From Dryocosmus kuriphilus (taxonomy: Eukaryota > Arthropoda > Insecta > Hymenoptera > Cynipidae): 64,000 bases of DNA. Both the position numbers and the translations under genes were made by a program. The notes under the pieces are model-generated. The model did no database searches and had not been told where the DNA came from. It saw only the letters and a list, made by a program, of their open reading frames with translations. Where the stretch lies: assembly GCA_038277395.1 (NCBI GenBank), contig CM076193.1:144635813-144699812 (forward strand), given 5' to 3'. This document shows positions 10,787 through 21,377 of the stretch, piece by piece; position 1 is the first letter of the stretch; every line of letters starts with the position of its first letter.

Positions 10787-11839
10787 ATGAAGGTCTCCTG
10801 GGTCTACAAACTAACTAAGGAGCAACTCGAGGAAGAGTTAAAAGAACACCAGGTCGATGGCGAAGGATCAGTAGCAGTTCTCAGACAGCGACTAGTAAAT
10901 CTGGTGAGAAACTCCCCAGAACTCTTTGAAGATAGACCCGAGGACGCCCCCGGCTATAAAGAAGAGCTCGACCGTACCAAGGACCTGGAGACGATGGAGG
11001 AAGAATTGAACAGACTCCGACAAAGGCAGGCAACAACCTCATCACCACGGTCCGAACGAAACGAAGGCACTACAGAGGAACCAGGGGAACATCAGGGCAG
11101 ATCCAACGTAACCTTGGACCAGATGAGGAAATGGAACTGCCACTTCGACGGCAAAAATGTATATGGATTCCTGGAAAGACTGGATGAGTTAAAGAGAGCC
11201 TACAGGTATACCGACCAACAAATCCTAAGGGGTTTCCCCGAGCTGCTTCGGGGCGATGCACAGTTATGGTACCGAAATTGCGCGGCCGACGTAACCACTC
11301 TCCAGGAGCTAGAGCAGAGCCTACGACGGTTCTACCTGTCACCAGGTGAATTAAGAGAACTAGATCGGCAAATCTACAAACGACACCAAGGACACCAAGA
11401 GGATACCAAAGCATTCGTCACCTCCCTACTTACCCTCATTAGGAGGCGCGGCGGATTTTCGCCCAGGAAGACGATGGAGACCCTATACTTCAACATGAAA
11501 CCCAGCCTACGGCTTTATGTGCGGCTGTCCGAACTGAACTCCCCCGACGACCTGATTCAACGGGCAGAAGAAACCGAGGAGACACAAAAACTCCTAAACA
11601 AGGAAACCCGAGGGGACACGAAGATAAGACCAAACAAACAGCCCACCTTTACCGTCGAACCCGAATACGTACGACGTGAGACATGCTGGCGCTGTAAACA
11701 GCGAGGGCACTCACGCATGAACTGCCAAAACAGGGCCCAGAAATTCTGCTCATGGTGCGGCCAAGACGGCATTCTCTCCCGAGACTGCCACTGCGAGAAG
11801 CCGGGAAACGAGTACCGGGCCGGGTCCGACCAGGCGTAA
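10787..11839 (+). CDS. gag: Gag of the Ty3/gypsy element
   Basis: The 350-residue structural polyprotein would form the virus-like particle and bind element RNA. Residues ~8-42 (LTKEQLEEELKEHQVDG...) resemble a SAP-like DNA/RNA-binding helix pair. Residues ~60-80 are coiled-coil prone, and ~115-255 form the retrotransposon gag domain (FDGKNVYGFLERL, LRGDAQLWYRN). A CCHC knuckle, CWRCKQRGHSRMNC, is at 300-313. A second knuckle, CSWCGQDGILSRDC at 321-334, has lost its His. The start is the ATG at 10787, ~545 bp after the 5' LTR. The frame is intact and ends inside the hairpin of the frameshift signal that leads to pol. Confidence 0.9.
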   Translation: MKVSWVYKLTKEQLEEELKEHQVDGEGSVAVLRQRLVNLVRNSPELFEDRPEDAPGYKEELDRTKDLETMEEELNRLRQRQATTSSPRSERNEGTTEEPGEHQGRSNVTLDQMRKWNCHFDGKNVYGFLERLDELKRAYRYTDQQILRGFPELLRGDAQLWYRNCAADVTTLQELEQSLRRFYLSPGELRELDRQIYKRHQGHQEDTKAFVTSLLTLIRRRGGFSPRKTMETLYFNMKPSLRLYVRLSELNSPDDLIQRAEETEETQKLLNKETRGDTKIRPNKQPTFTVEPEYVRRETCWRCKQRGHSRMNCQNRAQKFCSWCGQDGILSRDCHCEKPGNEYRAGSDQA

Positions 11840-11848
11840 ACCCGGCCC
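11803..11848 (+). promoter_or_regulatory. -1 ribosomal frameshift signal (slippery site plus hairpin)
   Basis: The heptamer GGGAAAC at 11803-11809 reads G GGA AAC in the gag frame, the canonical X XXY YYZ arrangement. Seven bases later GGGCCGGGT (11817-11825) can pair perfectly with ACCCGGCCC (11840-11848), a nine-pair GC-rich stem with a 14-base loop. The gag stop lies within the loop. Pol is in the -1 frame relative to gag, so this signal explains Gag-Pol production. Confidence 0.85.
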
Positions 11849-14800
11849 AAAACAACGGCAGGAGCCACGAGCCGAGAGCGTTCATACCGGTAGAGATAGG
11901 AGGACACACCGTCAATGCTCTCATCGACCCCGGATCCGTCTGCTCATACGTCAACGCACAGACGGCCAGACTATGCGTCAGCGAGGGTTGGAGGCAAGAA
12001 CGGAACGACAACATAGCAGTGATGGCAAACGGAACAAAGTCCCCACTGGGAAACCGCCTCCTCGGCCACCTACGAATAGTCGGCAAATCAGTCCGGGCCG
12101 AAGTATCCATGATGCAACACTTGAACCACGACGTCCTCCTCGGCATGGACGTATTAAGCCAGGCGAACCTAGAGGTGTTTATCAACGGGGTCAAGATCCT
12201 GCCCACATCAACAACAACGGTAGAAAGGGAAGTTAACGCCATCGAGGGACCAGTAGCCATGGCCAACTTAGGTCCCCAGGAACAGAGAACAGCCGAGGAA
12301 TTTCTAAAACAACAGATGAACCGCTGCACAAAGAGAAAGGGAGTCACTCCGCTAATAAAACACGAAATCCGTCTCAAGGAAAGTACCCCGATTAAACAAC
12401 GGTACCGACCGAGGAACCCAGCCATCCAGAAAATCATTGACGAGGAGGTAGAACAGATGTTTAAAGAAGGAATCATTCAACCGTCCAACAGCCCGTGGAG
12501 TTCCCCCGTGGTCATAACACGTCGAAAGGACGGGCGACCCCGATTTTGCGTAGACTTTCGGAGGCTCAACCAAGTCTCTGAGAAAGACGCCTACCCGCTA
12601 CCGCAGGTCAACGCAACCTTGGATAAACTACGTGGGGCCAGATACCTGTCCACTATCGACCTGAAAAATGGGTATTGGCACGTACCACTCACCGAAGAAA
12701 GCAAACGCTCACCGCATTCACCGTACCGGGAAAAGGACTCTTCGAGTTCACAGTTATGCCGTTCGGCCTACACGCCGCCCCCTCAACTTTCCAACGCCTC
12801 CTGGACCAAGTAATCACGCCAGAAATGGCCCCGAACGCCTTCGCATATCTAGATGACATCGTAATATGCACACCGACGTTCCAGAGTCACCTCGAGACAC
12901 TAGCCAAAGTTTTCCAGAGACTTCACCAAGCCAACCTCAACCCTAATCCAGACAAATGCCAGTTCTTCCGGGAGGAGATAAAGTACCTGGGACACGTAGT
13001 CAACAACAAAGGGCTACACACCGATCCCGACAAGGTGGCCGCCATACAACATCTGACGCCACCAAAAAAACCTGAAAGAAGCCCGCCAGTTCCTGGGTCT
13101 GATCTCCTGGTATAGACGCTTCATAAAGGACGTGGCAAAAGTCGCCGCACCGCTTCACAAGTTACTACGGAAGAAGGCGAAATGGGACTGGACCGAGGAC
13201 CAACAGCAAGCCTTCGAAGAATTGAAACTACGACTGACGTCAGCCCCGATTCTCGCCTGCCCCGACTGGAACAGGATATTCACACTACAGACCGACGCCA
13301 GCCGGGAAGGTCTAGGAGCAGCCCTGACACAACAGGTAGACGACACCGAACGAATCATCGCCTACGCCAGCAGGTCGTTAGCAAAAGCCGAACGCAACTA
13401 CTCCGTCACCGAACTCGAATGCCTAGCCGTGAAATGGGGAGTATGGAAAATGCGGGATTACCTCGAGGGATACCAGTTTGTCGTCCTGACCGACCACCTG
13501 TCACTGAAATGGCTCGACAAGATCGACAACCCCTCCGGCCGTCTAGCCCGCTGGGCCATGGAACTCAGCCAATGGGATTTTGAAATCAAATACCGAAAGG
13601 GAGCAGACAACTTACTCGCCGACACCCTATCCCGGCAACCACTACCCGTCTGCGCCGTGGAGGGCAAGGATTGGTACCAGGGACGTTTCAGAGCGACACA
13701 AGACGATCCGACCAACAACTCCGAATTCCGCATCATCAACGGCCGCCTGTACCGACGCATCCTGCATACCCTAGATTTCAACGACTACGGGCCAGACGAA
13801 GAGTGGAAAATCTGCGTCCCACGGGCAGAGCAACAGCGAGTATTACGGGAGGTCCACAATGAGCCAACCGCTGGACACCTAGGAGTGGCCAAAACACTTA
13901 ACCGCCTATCCCGCCACTACTTCTGGCCCGGAATGCTTAGGATGGGCACCAGGCACGTGCGAAACTGCCCAAACTGTCAGAAGTTCAAAGCACAACAGCA
14001 GGCTCCAGCCGGCGAGATGCAGGCCACCAACGTTAGTCAACCCTGGGAGATGGTCTCAGTGGACCTGGTTGGACCCCTGCCTCGCTCCACCACCACGGGC
14101 ACACATGGCTCCTCGTGATGCAGGACCGCTACACCAAGTGGGTGGAGATACACCCCTTAAGGAAAGCCACCGGCCAAGCAGTAGCCACCGCCATAAGGAA
14201 TAGGATCTGCCTCCGTCACGGTTGCCCGAAGACCATCACCTCGGACAACGGACGCCAATTCATCAGTAAGGAGGTCCTAAAGCTACTCAGCGAGTCGCGA
14301 ATACATCACCGCCTGACACCACCATACACACCGCAGTGCAACCCAGTCGAACGAGCAAACCGAGTTATAAAGACAATGATATCGCAAAACGTCGAGAAGT
14401 CCCAGAAGACATGGGACACCCACCTTAACGAACTACAGTTCGCGTACAATACGGCAACAAGCGCGGCGACCGGGTACTCACCAGCCTACTTAAATTACGG
14501 GCGCGAATTACGACCCCCGGGCAGCCTGGTACAAGAAGCCTCCCTACTAAACCAGGAGAAGCGGGCTCAACAAATCGCCAAACTACACGCGGCCTTGGAA
14601 CTCGCCCAGAAACAGATGGCCAAAAATTTCCAGAAACAACAAAGCCACTATAACTTAAGGCGGAGGAGATGGACTCCACTGGTCGGCACGAGAGTACTAC
14701 AGAGAAAACCATTACCTGTCCAGAAAAATTGATAGCTTCAACGCCAAACTCGCGGCCAAATATAGCGGCCCATTCACCATCCACCAAAAGAAATCAGATG

Positions 14801-15819
14801 TGATCTACGATTTAAAGGACGACAAGGGTAACCTACACCGCCACGTCCACGTTAAGGATCTAAAACCGTACGAAGAAGATACCGTAGAAGAACCGACGAC
14901 GGCACTAGAGCAAGTAACGAACGACCAGACAACCGACGTGAGTCGAGTAGAAGCACCCGCGGCAAGCCTGGACCATAGCGATCCGTGGACGACCCGTACC
15001 GGCAGTCACCACTCAGCGCCGAACGCCGCACGGCAGAGAACGGGGATAACCATGGCAACCGCCAGGCCACCGAGGGTGGGAGCGACCACAGCGGTAAAGG
15101 ACCAAGTAGCCGCGTCACGGCACAGTACTAACCGAACTACCGACATGGACACGAGCCAGAGGGAAAGTACGCTGGAAGCGGAGATCAAAGCCCTGCAGGG
15201 AGTCCTGGAGGCAGGAAACTTCAGGCGGTTCAGGGAGATCGGGCGGCTGTACGAGATGGAGGATGACGAAACCACGTCCACCGCAACCACCCGTAAACCA
15301 ACTCGACCAGCAAGGGTCCATACCGGGGTAAGGAGGAGGCCCATCGAAGCTCCGGAGACCAGACCTCGCATCAGGAGCATAGAGGTGCTGCGTAAACCGG
15401 TCCGCATGGTGGAAGAAGTAAGGGCGGTTAGTGTCGAAGCCGCACCGCCAACACCCCACCGACGCACCCTCCTAATACCGCCACGGCCGAACCCCACCAG
15501 ACGAGCCAGAATGGGCCGAATCCGGCCCATACCGACACCAGGCACCCAGCCCGGGCCAACATCGACCACCCAGACCATCGGGATACCGGCCGTACCAACA
15601 CCACCTGCGCCGACCGCACGGCCTGGGCCCGTCGAACCACCAGCACCAACGACGGCGACAACTGACCCAGCGAAGCACAAACACGAGGTGGCCTTACCGA
15701 ACGGAAGCATCATCCAGATTCCGCTCGGTTTGAGGCGCTACCGAACGGAGGTCGATGGAAAGAAGCTGACGCTGCGCCTCCGGATCGACGGACGTTGGAA
15801 AATCACCGCGCAAAACTAA
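11807..15819 (+). pseudogene. pol: Pol polyprotein, broken by four frameshifts
   Basis: Domains in order: protease near 11910-11960 (active-site region ALIDPGS, where DTG or DSG is usual); RT from ~12340 (FCVDFRRLNQ, MPFGLHAAPSTFQ, AYLDDIVI near 12850); RNase H ~13260-13640 (TDASREGLGAAL, TELECLA, LTDHLSLKWL); integrase zinc region (HNEPTAGHLG...CPNC), then catalytic residues in SVDLVGPL, TSDNGRQF and NPVERANR; and a GPY/F-type C-terminus (KYSGPF near 14770). A Pro/Thr/Arg-rich extension of ~300 residues ends in LPNGSIIQIPLG...RWKITAQN. The frame shifts at about 12705, in an A7 run at 13064-13070, at about 14100 and at about 14705. No reading is restored here; the copy should not make active Pol unless these are sequencing errors. 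Confidence 0.88.
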
Positions 15820-15882
15820 ACCGTAAGTAAGAGCGAAATTCCCTTTTTTTTCTCAATGCAAAATCGTAAAGTTTCACTCTCC

Positions 15883-15894
15883 AAAAGGGGGGGG
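15883..15894 (+). promoter_or_regulatory. Polypurine tract
   Basis: AAAAGGGGGGGG lies three bases before the 3' LTR, in the position where plus-strand DNA synthesis is primed. Confidence 0.85.
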
Positions 15895-15897
15895 TAA

Positions 15898-17835
15898 TGT
15901 GACGATGTGTTACGTCACGACGCCCCCCAGGCTTCGAACTACGATCATACCAATATATATTATGCCAGTGTACGTCACCATGCCGGCACGAGCGAACGTG
16001 CCATCCCTACCCCACAGAGTAACCAGTGCGCCGACGCGACCCACGGCTCGCGTCGTTATAAGCACCAGCGAGACGTGGATCGTGGCACTTCACTCGGTGC
16101 GTCCAGTCGAGGTGACTCGACTGGCCTCAACGAGAAGAAGTTGCACTGGTTCCTCTATGGACGGGTACACCCGTGGTAGAGTTACCGGGTGACCACGACG
16201 ACGACGACGACGACGTACGTACCGGCCCCTATCCTTACCCCTCGATCCCTACCTGGAGAAACCGACGCATCCGCAGATGGACGGGCACACCCGTGGTCTA
16301 GCTCATGCGACACAGAGGACGTGCACTAGGTACTCCCTAGGCACACCTCTGTCCGGCTATCCTTACCCCCCGATCCCTACCTGGAGAAACCGACGCATCC
16401 GCAGATGGACGGGCACACCCGTGGTCTGGCTCATGCGACACAGAGGACGTGCACTAGGTACCCCCTAGGCACCCCTCTGTTCGGCTATCCTTACCCCCCG
16501 ATCCCTACCTGGAGAAACCGACGCACCCGCAGATGGACGGGCACACTCGTGGTCTGGCTCGTGCGACGCAGAGGACGTGCACTAGGTACTCCCTAGGCAC
16601 CCCTCTGTCCGGCTATCCTTACCCCCCGATCCCTACCTGGAGAAACCGACGCATCCGCAGATGGACGGGCACACCCGTGGTCTGGCTCATGCGACACAGA
16701 GGACGTGCACTAGGTACCCCCTAGGCACCCCTCTGTCCGGCTATCCTTACCCCCCGATCCCTACCTGGAGAAACCGACGCATCCGCAGATGGACGGGCAC
16801 ACCCGTGGTCTGGCTCATGCGACGCAGAGGACGTGCACTAGGTACCCCCTAGGCACCCCTCTGTCCGGCTATCCTTACCCCCCGATCCCTACCTGGAGAA
16901 ACCGACGCATCCGCAGATGGACGGGCACACCCGTGGTCTAGCTCATGCGACACAGAGGACGTGCACTAGGTACTCCCTAGGCACCCCTCTGTCCGGCTAT
17001 CCTTACCCCCCGATCCCTACCTGGAGAAACCGACGCATCCGCAGATGGACGGGCACACCCGTGGTCTGGCTCATGCGACACAGAGGACGTGCACTAGGTA
17101 CCCCTCTGTCCGGCTATCCTACCCCGACCCGCGACCAGTGACAGACAAGTGACCGAAACACACGCACATGGACGGACGCCCCCCCCCCCCCGGGGCCCGC
17201 TCGCGCACCGCTGGGACCGCGACGCGGGTCCGACAAGCCGCAACCCGGACCGCCGAAAACTACCGCACCGACGCGCGATCGCGCGTACCCATCGTGGCCC
17301 CAGGACTCATGCCCCACCCACCTGTACTTCACCGCCAGGGGGAGTCCCGGGTCCACCACGATCCGTATAAACACCGCCATCTGAGATACCGCTCTATTGG
17401 GACCCGAAATTAATGTTACAGGATCTACCGACGAGGAGGGGCCTCGACACAATCGCCCGCGACCGCCGCCGACATGAGGCCCTTACGGCGTCAAGACCTA
17501 CCGATACGCACACACACACGCACATCGGCTTGCGGAAACACACTCAGTTTTGTATTCACTCACACACGCACACCGACAACATTATGTTCACACTCACATG
17601 CGCTCGCCGACACACAACACCACACTCAATCACACGTCCATACACTCATTCACACGAACACCCTCTTAGAGATGTACACTTATAGGTAAATAAATGTCGT
17701 ATTCTTGTTACTAGATCATACACCCCGTTGTTATCACTGTCTTGACCCTTACCCCCACTTCCAACCCTGGTTTAGACTGAGCTATCCACTAAGGGGACTT
17801 GGAGAAATCTGAGGCGGGAAAAAGGCAGCGTTACA
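15898..17835 (+). repeat. 3' LTR of the Ty3/gypsy element
   Basis: The 1,938-bp direct copy of the 5' LTR has the same ends (TGTGACGATG, GCAGCGTTACA). Differences include a shortened last tandem unit (TAGGCACCC block missing near 17100), a longer C run near 17180 and TTAATGTTACAGG where the 5' LTR has TTAATCTGTTACAGG. Confidence 0.93.
16218..17115 (+). repeat. 128-bp tandem repeats inside the 3' LTR, seven units
   Basis: The same 128-bp units as in the 5' LTR occur at a strict 128-bp spacing. Base variants such as GTGCGACGCAG versus ATGCGACACAG occur in the same order in both LTRs, so the arrays were copied together during reverse transcription. Confidence 0.9.
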
Positions 17836-18231
17836 AGAATAAAAACAAGCGAGAGAGAAAGAAATACCTAATATATCTAATTATTTATATATTACAATAT
17901 CTAATTATTTTTGTACTTTTTGTGTCTAGCTTTGATAAAATTTTGAAACTTCTGACGGGCTTTTCATTAATAAAAGTACATCCTAATTTTTTTTAATTGG
18001 ACGAATTAAAAATAAGTGAGTAGTATAGTTTATAACTGATTTTTTTTTCTTTATATTTTTCTTGCAAAGTACTGGACATTTTGAACTTCATGTTGTTTTG
18101 GTGTTTCTAACATTAGTAGTCATCGTAATTGCTAAAACTGATAACTTGATACAAAACATTAAAAATGAATAGCATAATGATTAGTATGTTTTCGAAAGAA
18201 AAAATATGAAGTAAAAAAGGCAGTTATATCG
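17836..18231. other. AT-rich DNA between the LTR element and a LINE
   Basis: It begins with the AGAA target duplication of the LTR element. Homopolymer-rich AT sequence follows with no recognisable gene. Confidence 0.45.
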
Positions 18232-20220
18232 TTTATTTATACTCTCTCCCTTTTACAGGCTTGAGAGTCATTACATAACCATTACATCTTTACATCCAGC
18301 GCAGATTTTACAAATACTTATTCCTATACCTTATCCTATATGTACATAACTTCTTAATCTCTAATCTAAATCTACGCACTGCCGCTCAAGACATTGGGCT
18401 TCCGTTTCCTCTCGCCATTTCCATTCTATTGAAGGTACATTAATCCGCGACTCTACTGACTTTTCTTTTGCCTTTATACGAATCATTTTGGCTCTTCTCT
18501 ACCCTGTATGACCTGCTCTTTCTCTCAGCCTTTCAAATTTCTCCATTCATCCCTAGCACATTCCAAAAAACTACTTTAATCCCTTTTTCGCATTCTCTTT
18601 CCCTTCTGCCCACATTCTTCCTCTTATCTCGTTCGTAAACTGCGGCGCTTTTACTCTGTTCTTAGTCACCTCTGTCCCCTTCGACCTTGAGACCGCTTAC
18701 CTATTTTCAAGTCCTCTCTCTCTCTTCGTCCCATATCCACACCGTCTCATTCACCCACAACCTGTCTCTCCCAAACCAAACTCTATTCCCTCTTCTCCTC
18801 TCCTGCAAAGCCATCTCTCCTATTAACCATCTTTTCCTTCTCTCCCTCCATGTCATATCTTCATCAATTCTTTCTTTTCTTCCCCTAAGCACCTTCTTTT
18901 TCCTCATTACCTCTCTCCGCTCCATTTCACTTCCCAGCTTTACTACGTACATCCTCACTTTTTCTACTGTCTTGTTGCCCAACCCCTTTATCTCCTGCAC
19001 CCTGATATTTGCCCCTATGTCCCTCAAAAGTTTCTCTACCTCCTTCTTTCCCGTTTCGCTTTCTACTTGCAATCCTTTTATAACGATATTTCTCCTTTTC
19101 TTTTCCCTTTCAAACCCCTCCATTTTCCTTTCTAACCCACGTACTCTACTTTTCATTCTCTCATTCTCCTCTCTCAAGTTCACATCTCCCTCTTCCCCGC
19201 CCCCTCTACCTATTTCCTCACGATTATCTTGACGTTCAGCTCTGCATTCTAAGTTGCGTACCCTCTCTTCTACCTGCCTTATTACCTTTCTCCCCTCTTC
19301 CTGCTTTTTTCTCTGTCCCTCCTCCATCCTCTCTAATTTTTGCCATACTTTTTCTTTCTCTTTCTTCCAGCACTTTTCCCATTTCTCCCATTTCTCTTTT
19401 ATCTTTATGACTATTCCCTCTGTTCCCCTCCCATGTTCCTTTTCTTCCGCTAGCCCTCTACTCAGTACCTTCTCTAACTCTCGGAACAAATTTTCCATTG
19501 TGTCTTCTGTCTTATCTATAGCCTTATCCATGGCATTACTTGACTTTAACACCTTATCAATTGACTTACAAAACTCTAACCTCTCTGCGTCGCCCCCACT
19601 AGTCCCGCCCGTCTGGCTCGCCACTTCATTCATTGCACACTGGGTCCAGTCTCTAATTCCCTTCTTCGGGCAAGTATTGCCCTCTGGCGTTCTGTTGCCT
19701 TGGTCTCCTCGTAATCGGCCTGTTTCCCTGTGGCCTGCTACTCTTCTACCTTACCCACTTATCAACCTCTCGCTCCGCTCCCCACGCTACCCTCACCAAC
19801 CCTTTATCCTTCGCAATATTTTCACACAAAAAAACAGTAGTAACTAACAATAACCAGACCTTACCTCACCATCCGTCTTCCCAGTCTCGTACAACTTCAC
19901 TACCCTACTCCCTGTCCACCAAACTAACTAACTAACGTAACTAACTAACTAACTTAAAACCTAACCTCACTCTTCAGCATGCACCATTCTTTCTCACTTT
20001 TTCCTTTCTTCCACCTTCCGCGACCCTTCCACTCATTCCTCCCACATACCAACTGCCATAACTCTACTCAAAACTCTTTTTTTTTCACCCCACACAACAC
20101 TTATTTACCTCTAAAGCCAAAACGATCGCTCAAATTCCTACACCCGTCCCATCACTATCAGCGTCGGAAAAGCCCTCAGGAAGGCTTATATTATCAAAGC
20201 TTAATAAAAAGAAAGTAATT
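18232..20220 (-). mobile_element. Non-LTR retrotransposon, internally deleted (LINE copy A)
   Basis: On the minus strand it runs 5' to 3' from about 20220 to 18232. It has a ~590-bp 5' region, an intact ORF1, then only the first codons of ORF2 (VVFWNVLGMN near 18560, an endonuclease start of the WN type) fused to 3' UTR. Endonuclease, RT and most of ORF2 are missing. The 3' end, CTGTAAAAGGGAGAGAGTAT then AAATAAACGA, matches the 3' ends of LINE copy C and of the SINE. A non-autonomous derivative retaining ORF1 is the simplest reading. Confidence 0.7.
18707..19633 (-). CDS. LINE ORF1 (coiled-coil RNA-binding protein)
   Basis: This 308-residue, highly charged protein is very similar in layout to the 262-residue ORF1 of LINE copies B and C. 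An N-terminal part is followed by a long Lys/Glu-rich coiled coil (~60-180), then a conserved block RRNIVIKGLQVES...EVEKLLRDIGANIRVQEIKG ending near residue 250, and a basic tail (WRERRKRWLIGE). This resembles the RRM-like and C-terminal part of LINE ORF1 proteins that coat the element RNA. The frame is intact although the copy lacks ORF2. Confidence 0.7.
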   Translation of the reverse strand: MNEVASQTGGTSGGDAERLEFCKSIDKVLKSSNAMDKAIDKTEDTMENLFRELEKVLSRGLAEEKEHGRGTEGIVIKIKEKWEKWEKCWKKEKEKVWQKLERMEEGQRKKQEEGRKVIRQVEERVRNLECRAERQDNREEIGRGGGEEGDVNLREENERMKSRVRGLERKMEGFEREKKRRNIVIKGLQVESETGKKEVEKLLRDIGANIRVQEIKGLGNKTVEKVRMYVVKLGSEMERREVMRKKKVLRGRKERIDEDMTWRERRKRWLIGEMALQERRRGNRVWFGRDRLWVNETVWIWDEERERT

Positions 20221-20224
20221 TCAA

Positions 20225-21010
20225 AGATACAAAAATAGTTATTTTTAAAACTTGATGTCTCCCTTTTTTTTTTGATTCCTTACACTGAACAATTTTTTTT
20301 CTAGTGTATTTTTACCAGTAAAAATCCCTCGGATATAGAGAACACTTTTTAAAGCCAACTGGAAGCAGATAATTAGGAAAAACACAAACACGACTCTTTG
20401 GAAAACAGGGTACTTTTTGTTTTGTTATATAGACTTATTTTTTTCCTAGTGTATTTTTATCAGTGAAAAGTGCCCAGATGCTATAAATATCTTTTAGAGT
20501 CAGATGAAAAAAGATAATTGAAAAAAAATACAAAACTCAGTTTCTCCAAAATTTACTGCGTTTACATTTATGATTTCCCATGCATGCCAATTTTTTTCTA
20601 ATGTATTTTTACCAGTATAAAAACTTCAAATAACTGACAAAATTTTCTCGTCATTCCTGTGGATTTTAAAATTACTCTTCTTGAAAACAGAGGTTCATTG
20701 AACATAATTTATCGCATCGGGAACGTTAATTACAAAACTGTAAAAATTTAGAGCAACGTTTAGGACCTTCGAAAACATAAAAAAAGTTGATATACATAGA
20801 GAAACTAAGAATAATAAGAACTGAAGAAGCAGAAAAATTGAAGTACATTTTGTTAACACGCAAGTTGAAGCCGTTCATTAATCGGCATCAAATTAATTAT
20901 ACTTTTTCAGGGTCCTACCATACTACTTTTCCACATATAGTTCCGAGTTTGATTTCCCAAATTTTTGTTTTGTCAACCTACCCTAATGTATACATACCTA
21001 CCAGATACCT
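20225..21010 (+). repeat. Dispersed repeat R1, plus copy
   Basis: This is the same repeat as 7548-8285 in the opposite orientation. CTAGTGT/CTAATGT landmarks at 20301, 20446 and 20598 show its internal ~150-bp periodicity. Its last ~125 bp (from 20885) form the start of the 8.4-kb tandem duplication and therefore recur at 29300-29425. Confidence 0.65.
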
Positions 21011-21377
21011 ACAATATTAACTATCAATAAAACTAAACTTTTGAAAATAATTGAGAGTAAGAGAGATCAAATGAAATATGTTAAAAAATTATAAATTTCA
21101 TGCATTTCGCTCTATTATTGTTCTATAATCAAATAATGGATGCAATAAAGTATCCATCAACTATACGCGCGCGTACACACATCGTGCACTATTTTATTGC
21201 ATTGCGTGTCAGAATAAGTTAGTTACGCCACGGAAAAACGTCCGTAGCGAGTGAATTTAAGACACGTAGTGCTATAAAAAAACTTTTTGCACACGGGTGG
21301 TACTCCTATTCTAGCCTGTAGAAAGAAAATAACATGAGAGTTGACCGTCGCCGAGGGCGGCGCTGACAGTACTTTGA

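Larger units (their letters stand above)
8286..17835 (+). mobile_element. Ty3/gypsy LTR retrotransposon, 9.55 kb, with complete LTRs
   Basis: Two direct LTRs (8286-10241 and 15898-17835) begin TGTGACGATG and end GCAGCGTTACA. AGAA immediately precedes the left LTR and immediately follows the right one, a 4-bp target duplication. Between them lie, in order, a primer-binding site, a leader, gag with a CCHC knuckle, pol in the order protease, RT, RNase H, integrase (the Ty3/gypsy order), and a polypurine tract. GC content is far above the host DNA. No env gene is present. LTRs are almost identical apart from small indels, so insertion was recent, but pol already carries several frameshifts. It is an element of the host genome rather than a complete virus. 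Confidence 0.95.

Noticed and set aside
15006..15713. Minus-strand 235-codon frame
   Set aside because: Antisense to the Pro/Thr/Arg-rich end of pol, with GC-biased composition and no motif.
8286..17835. Endogenous retrovirus with an envelope gene
   Set aside because: No env-like frame with signal peptide or membrane segment lies between integrase and the 3' LTR. The extension there is Pro/Thr-rich and hydrophilic.
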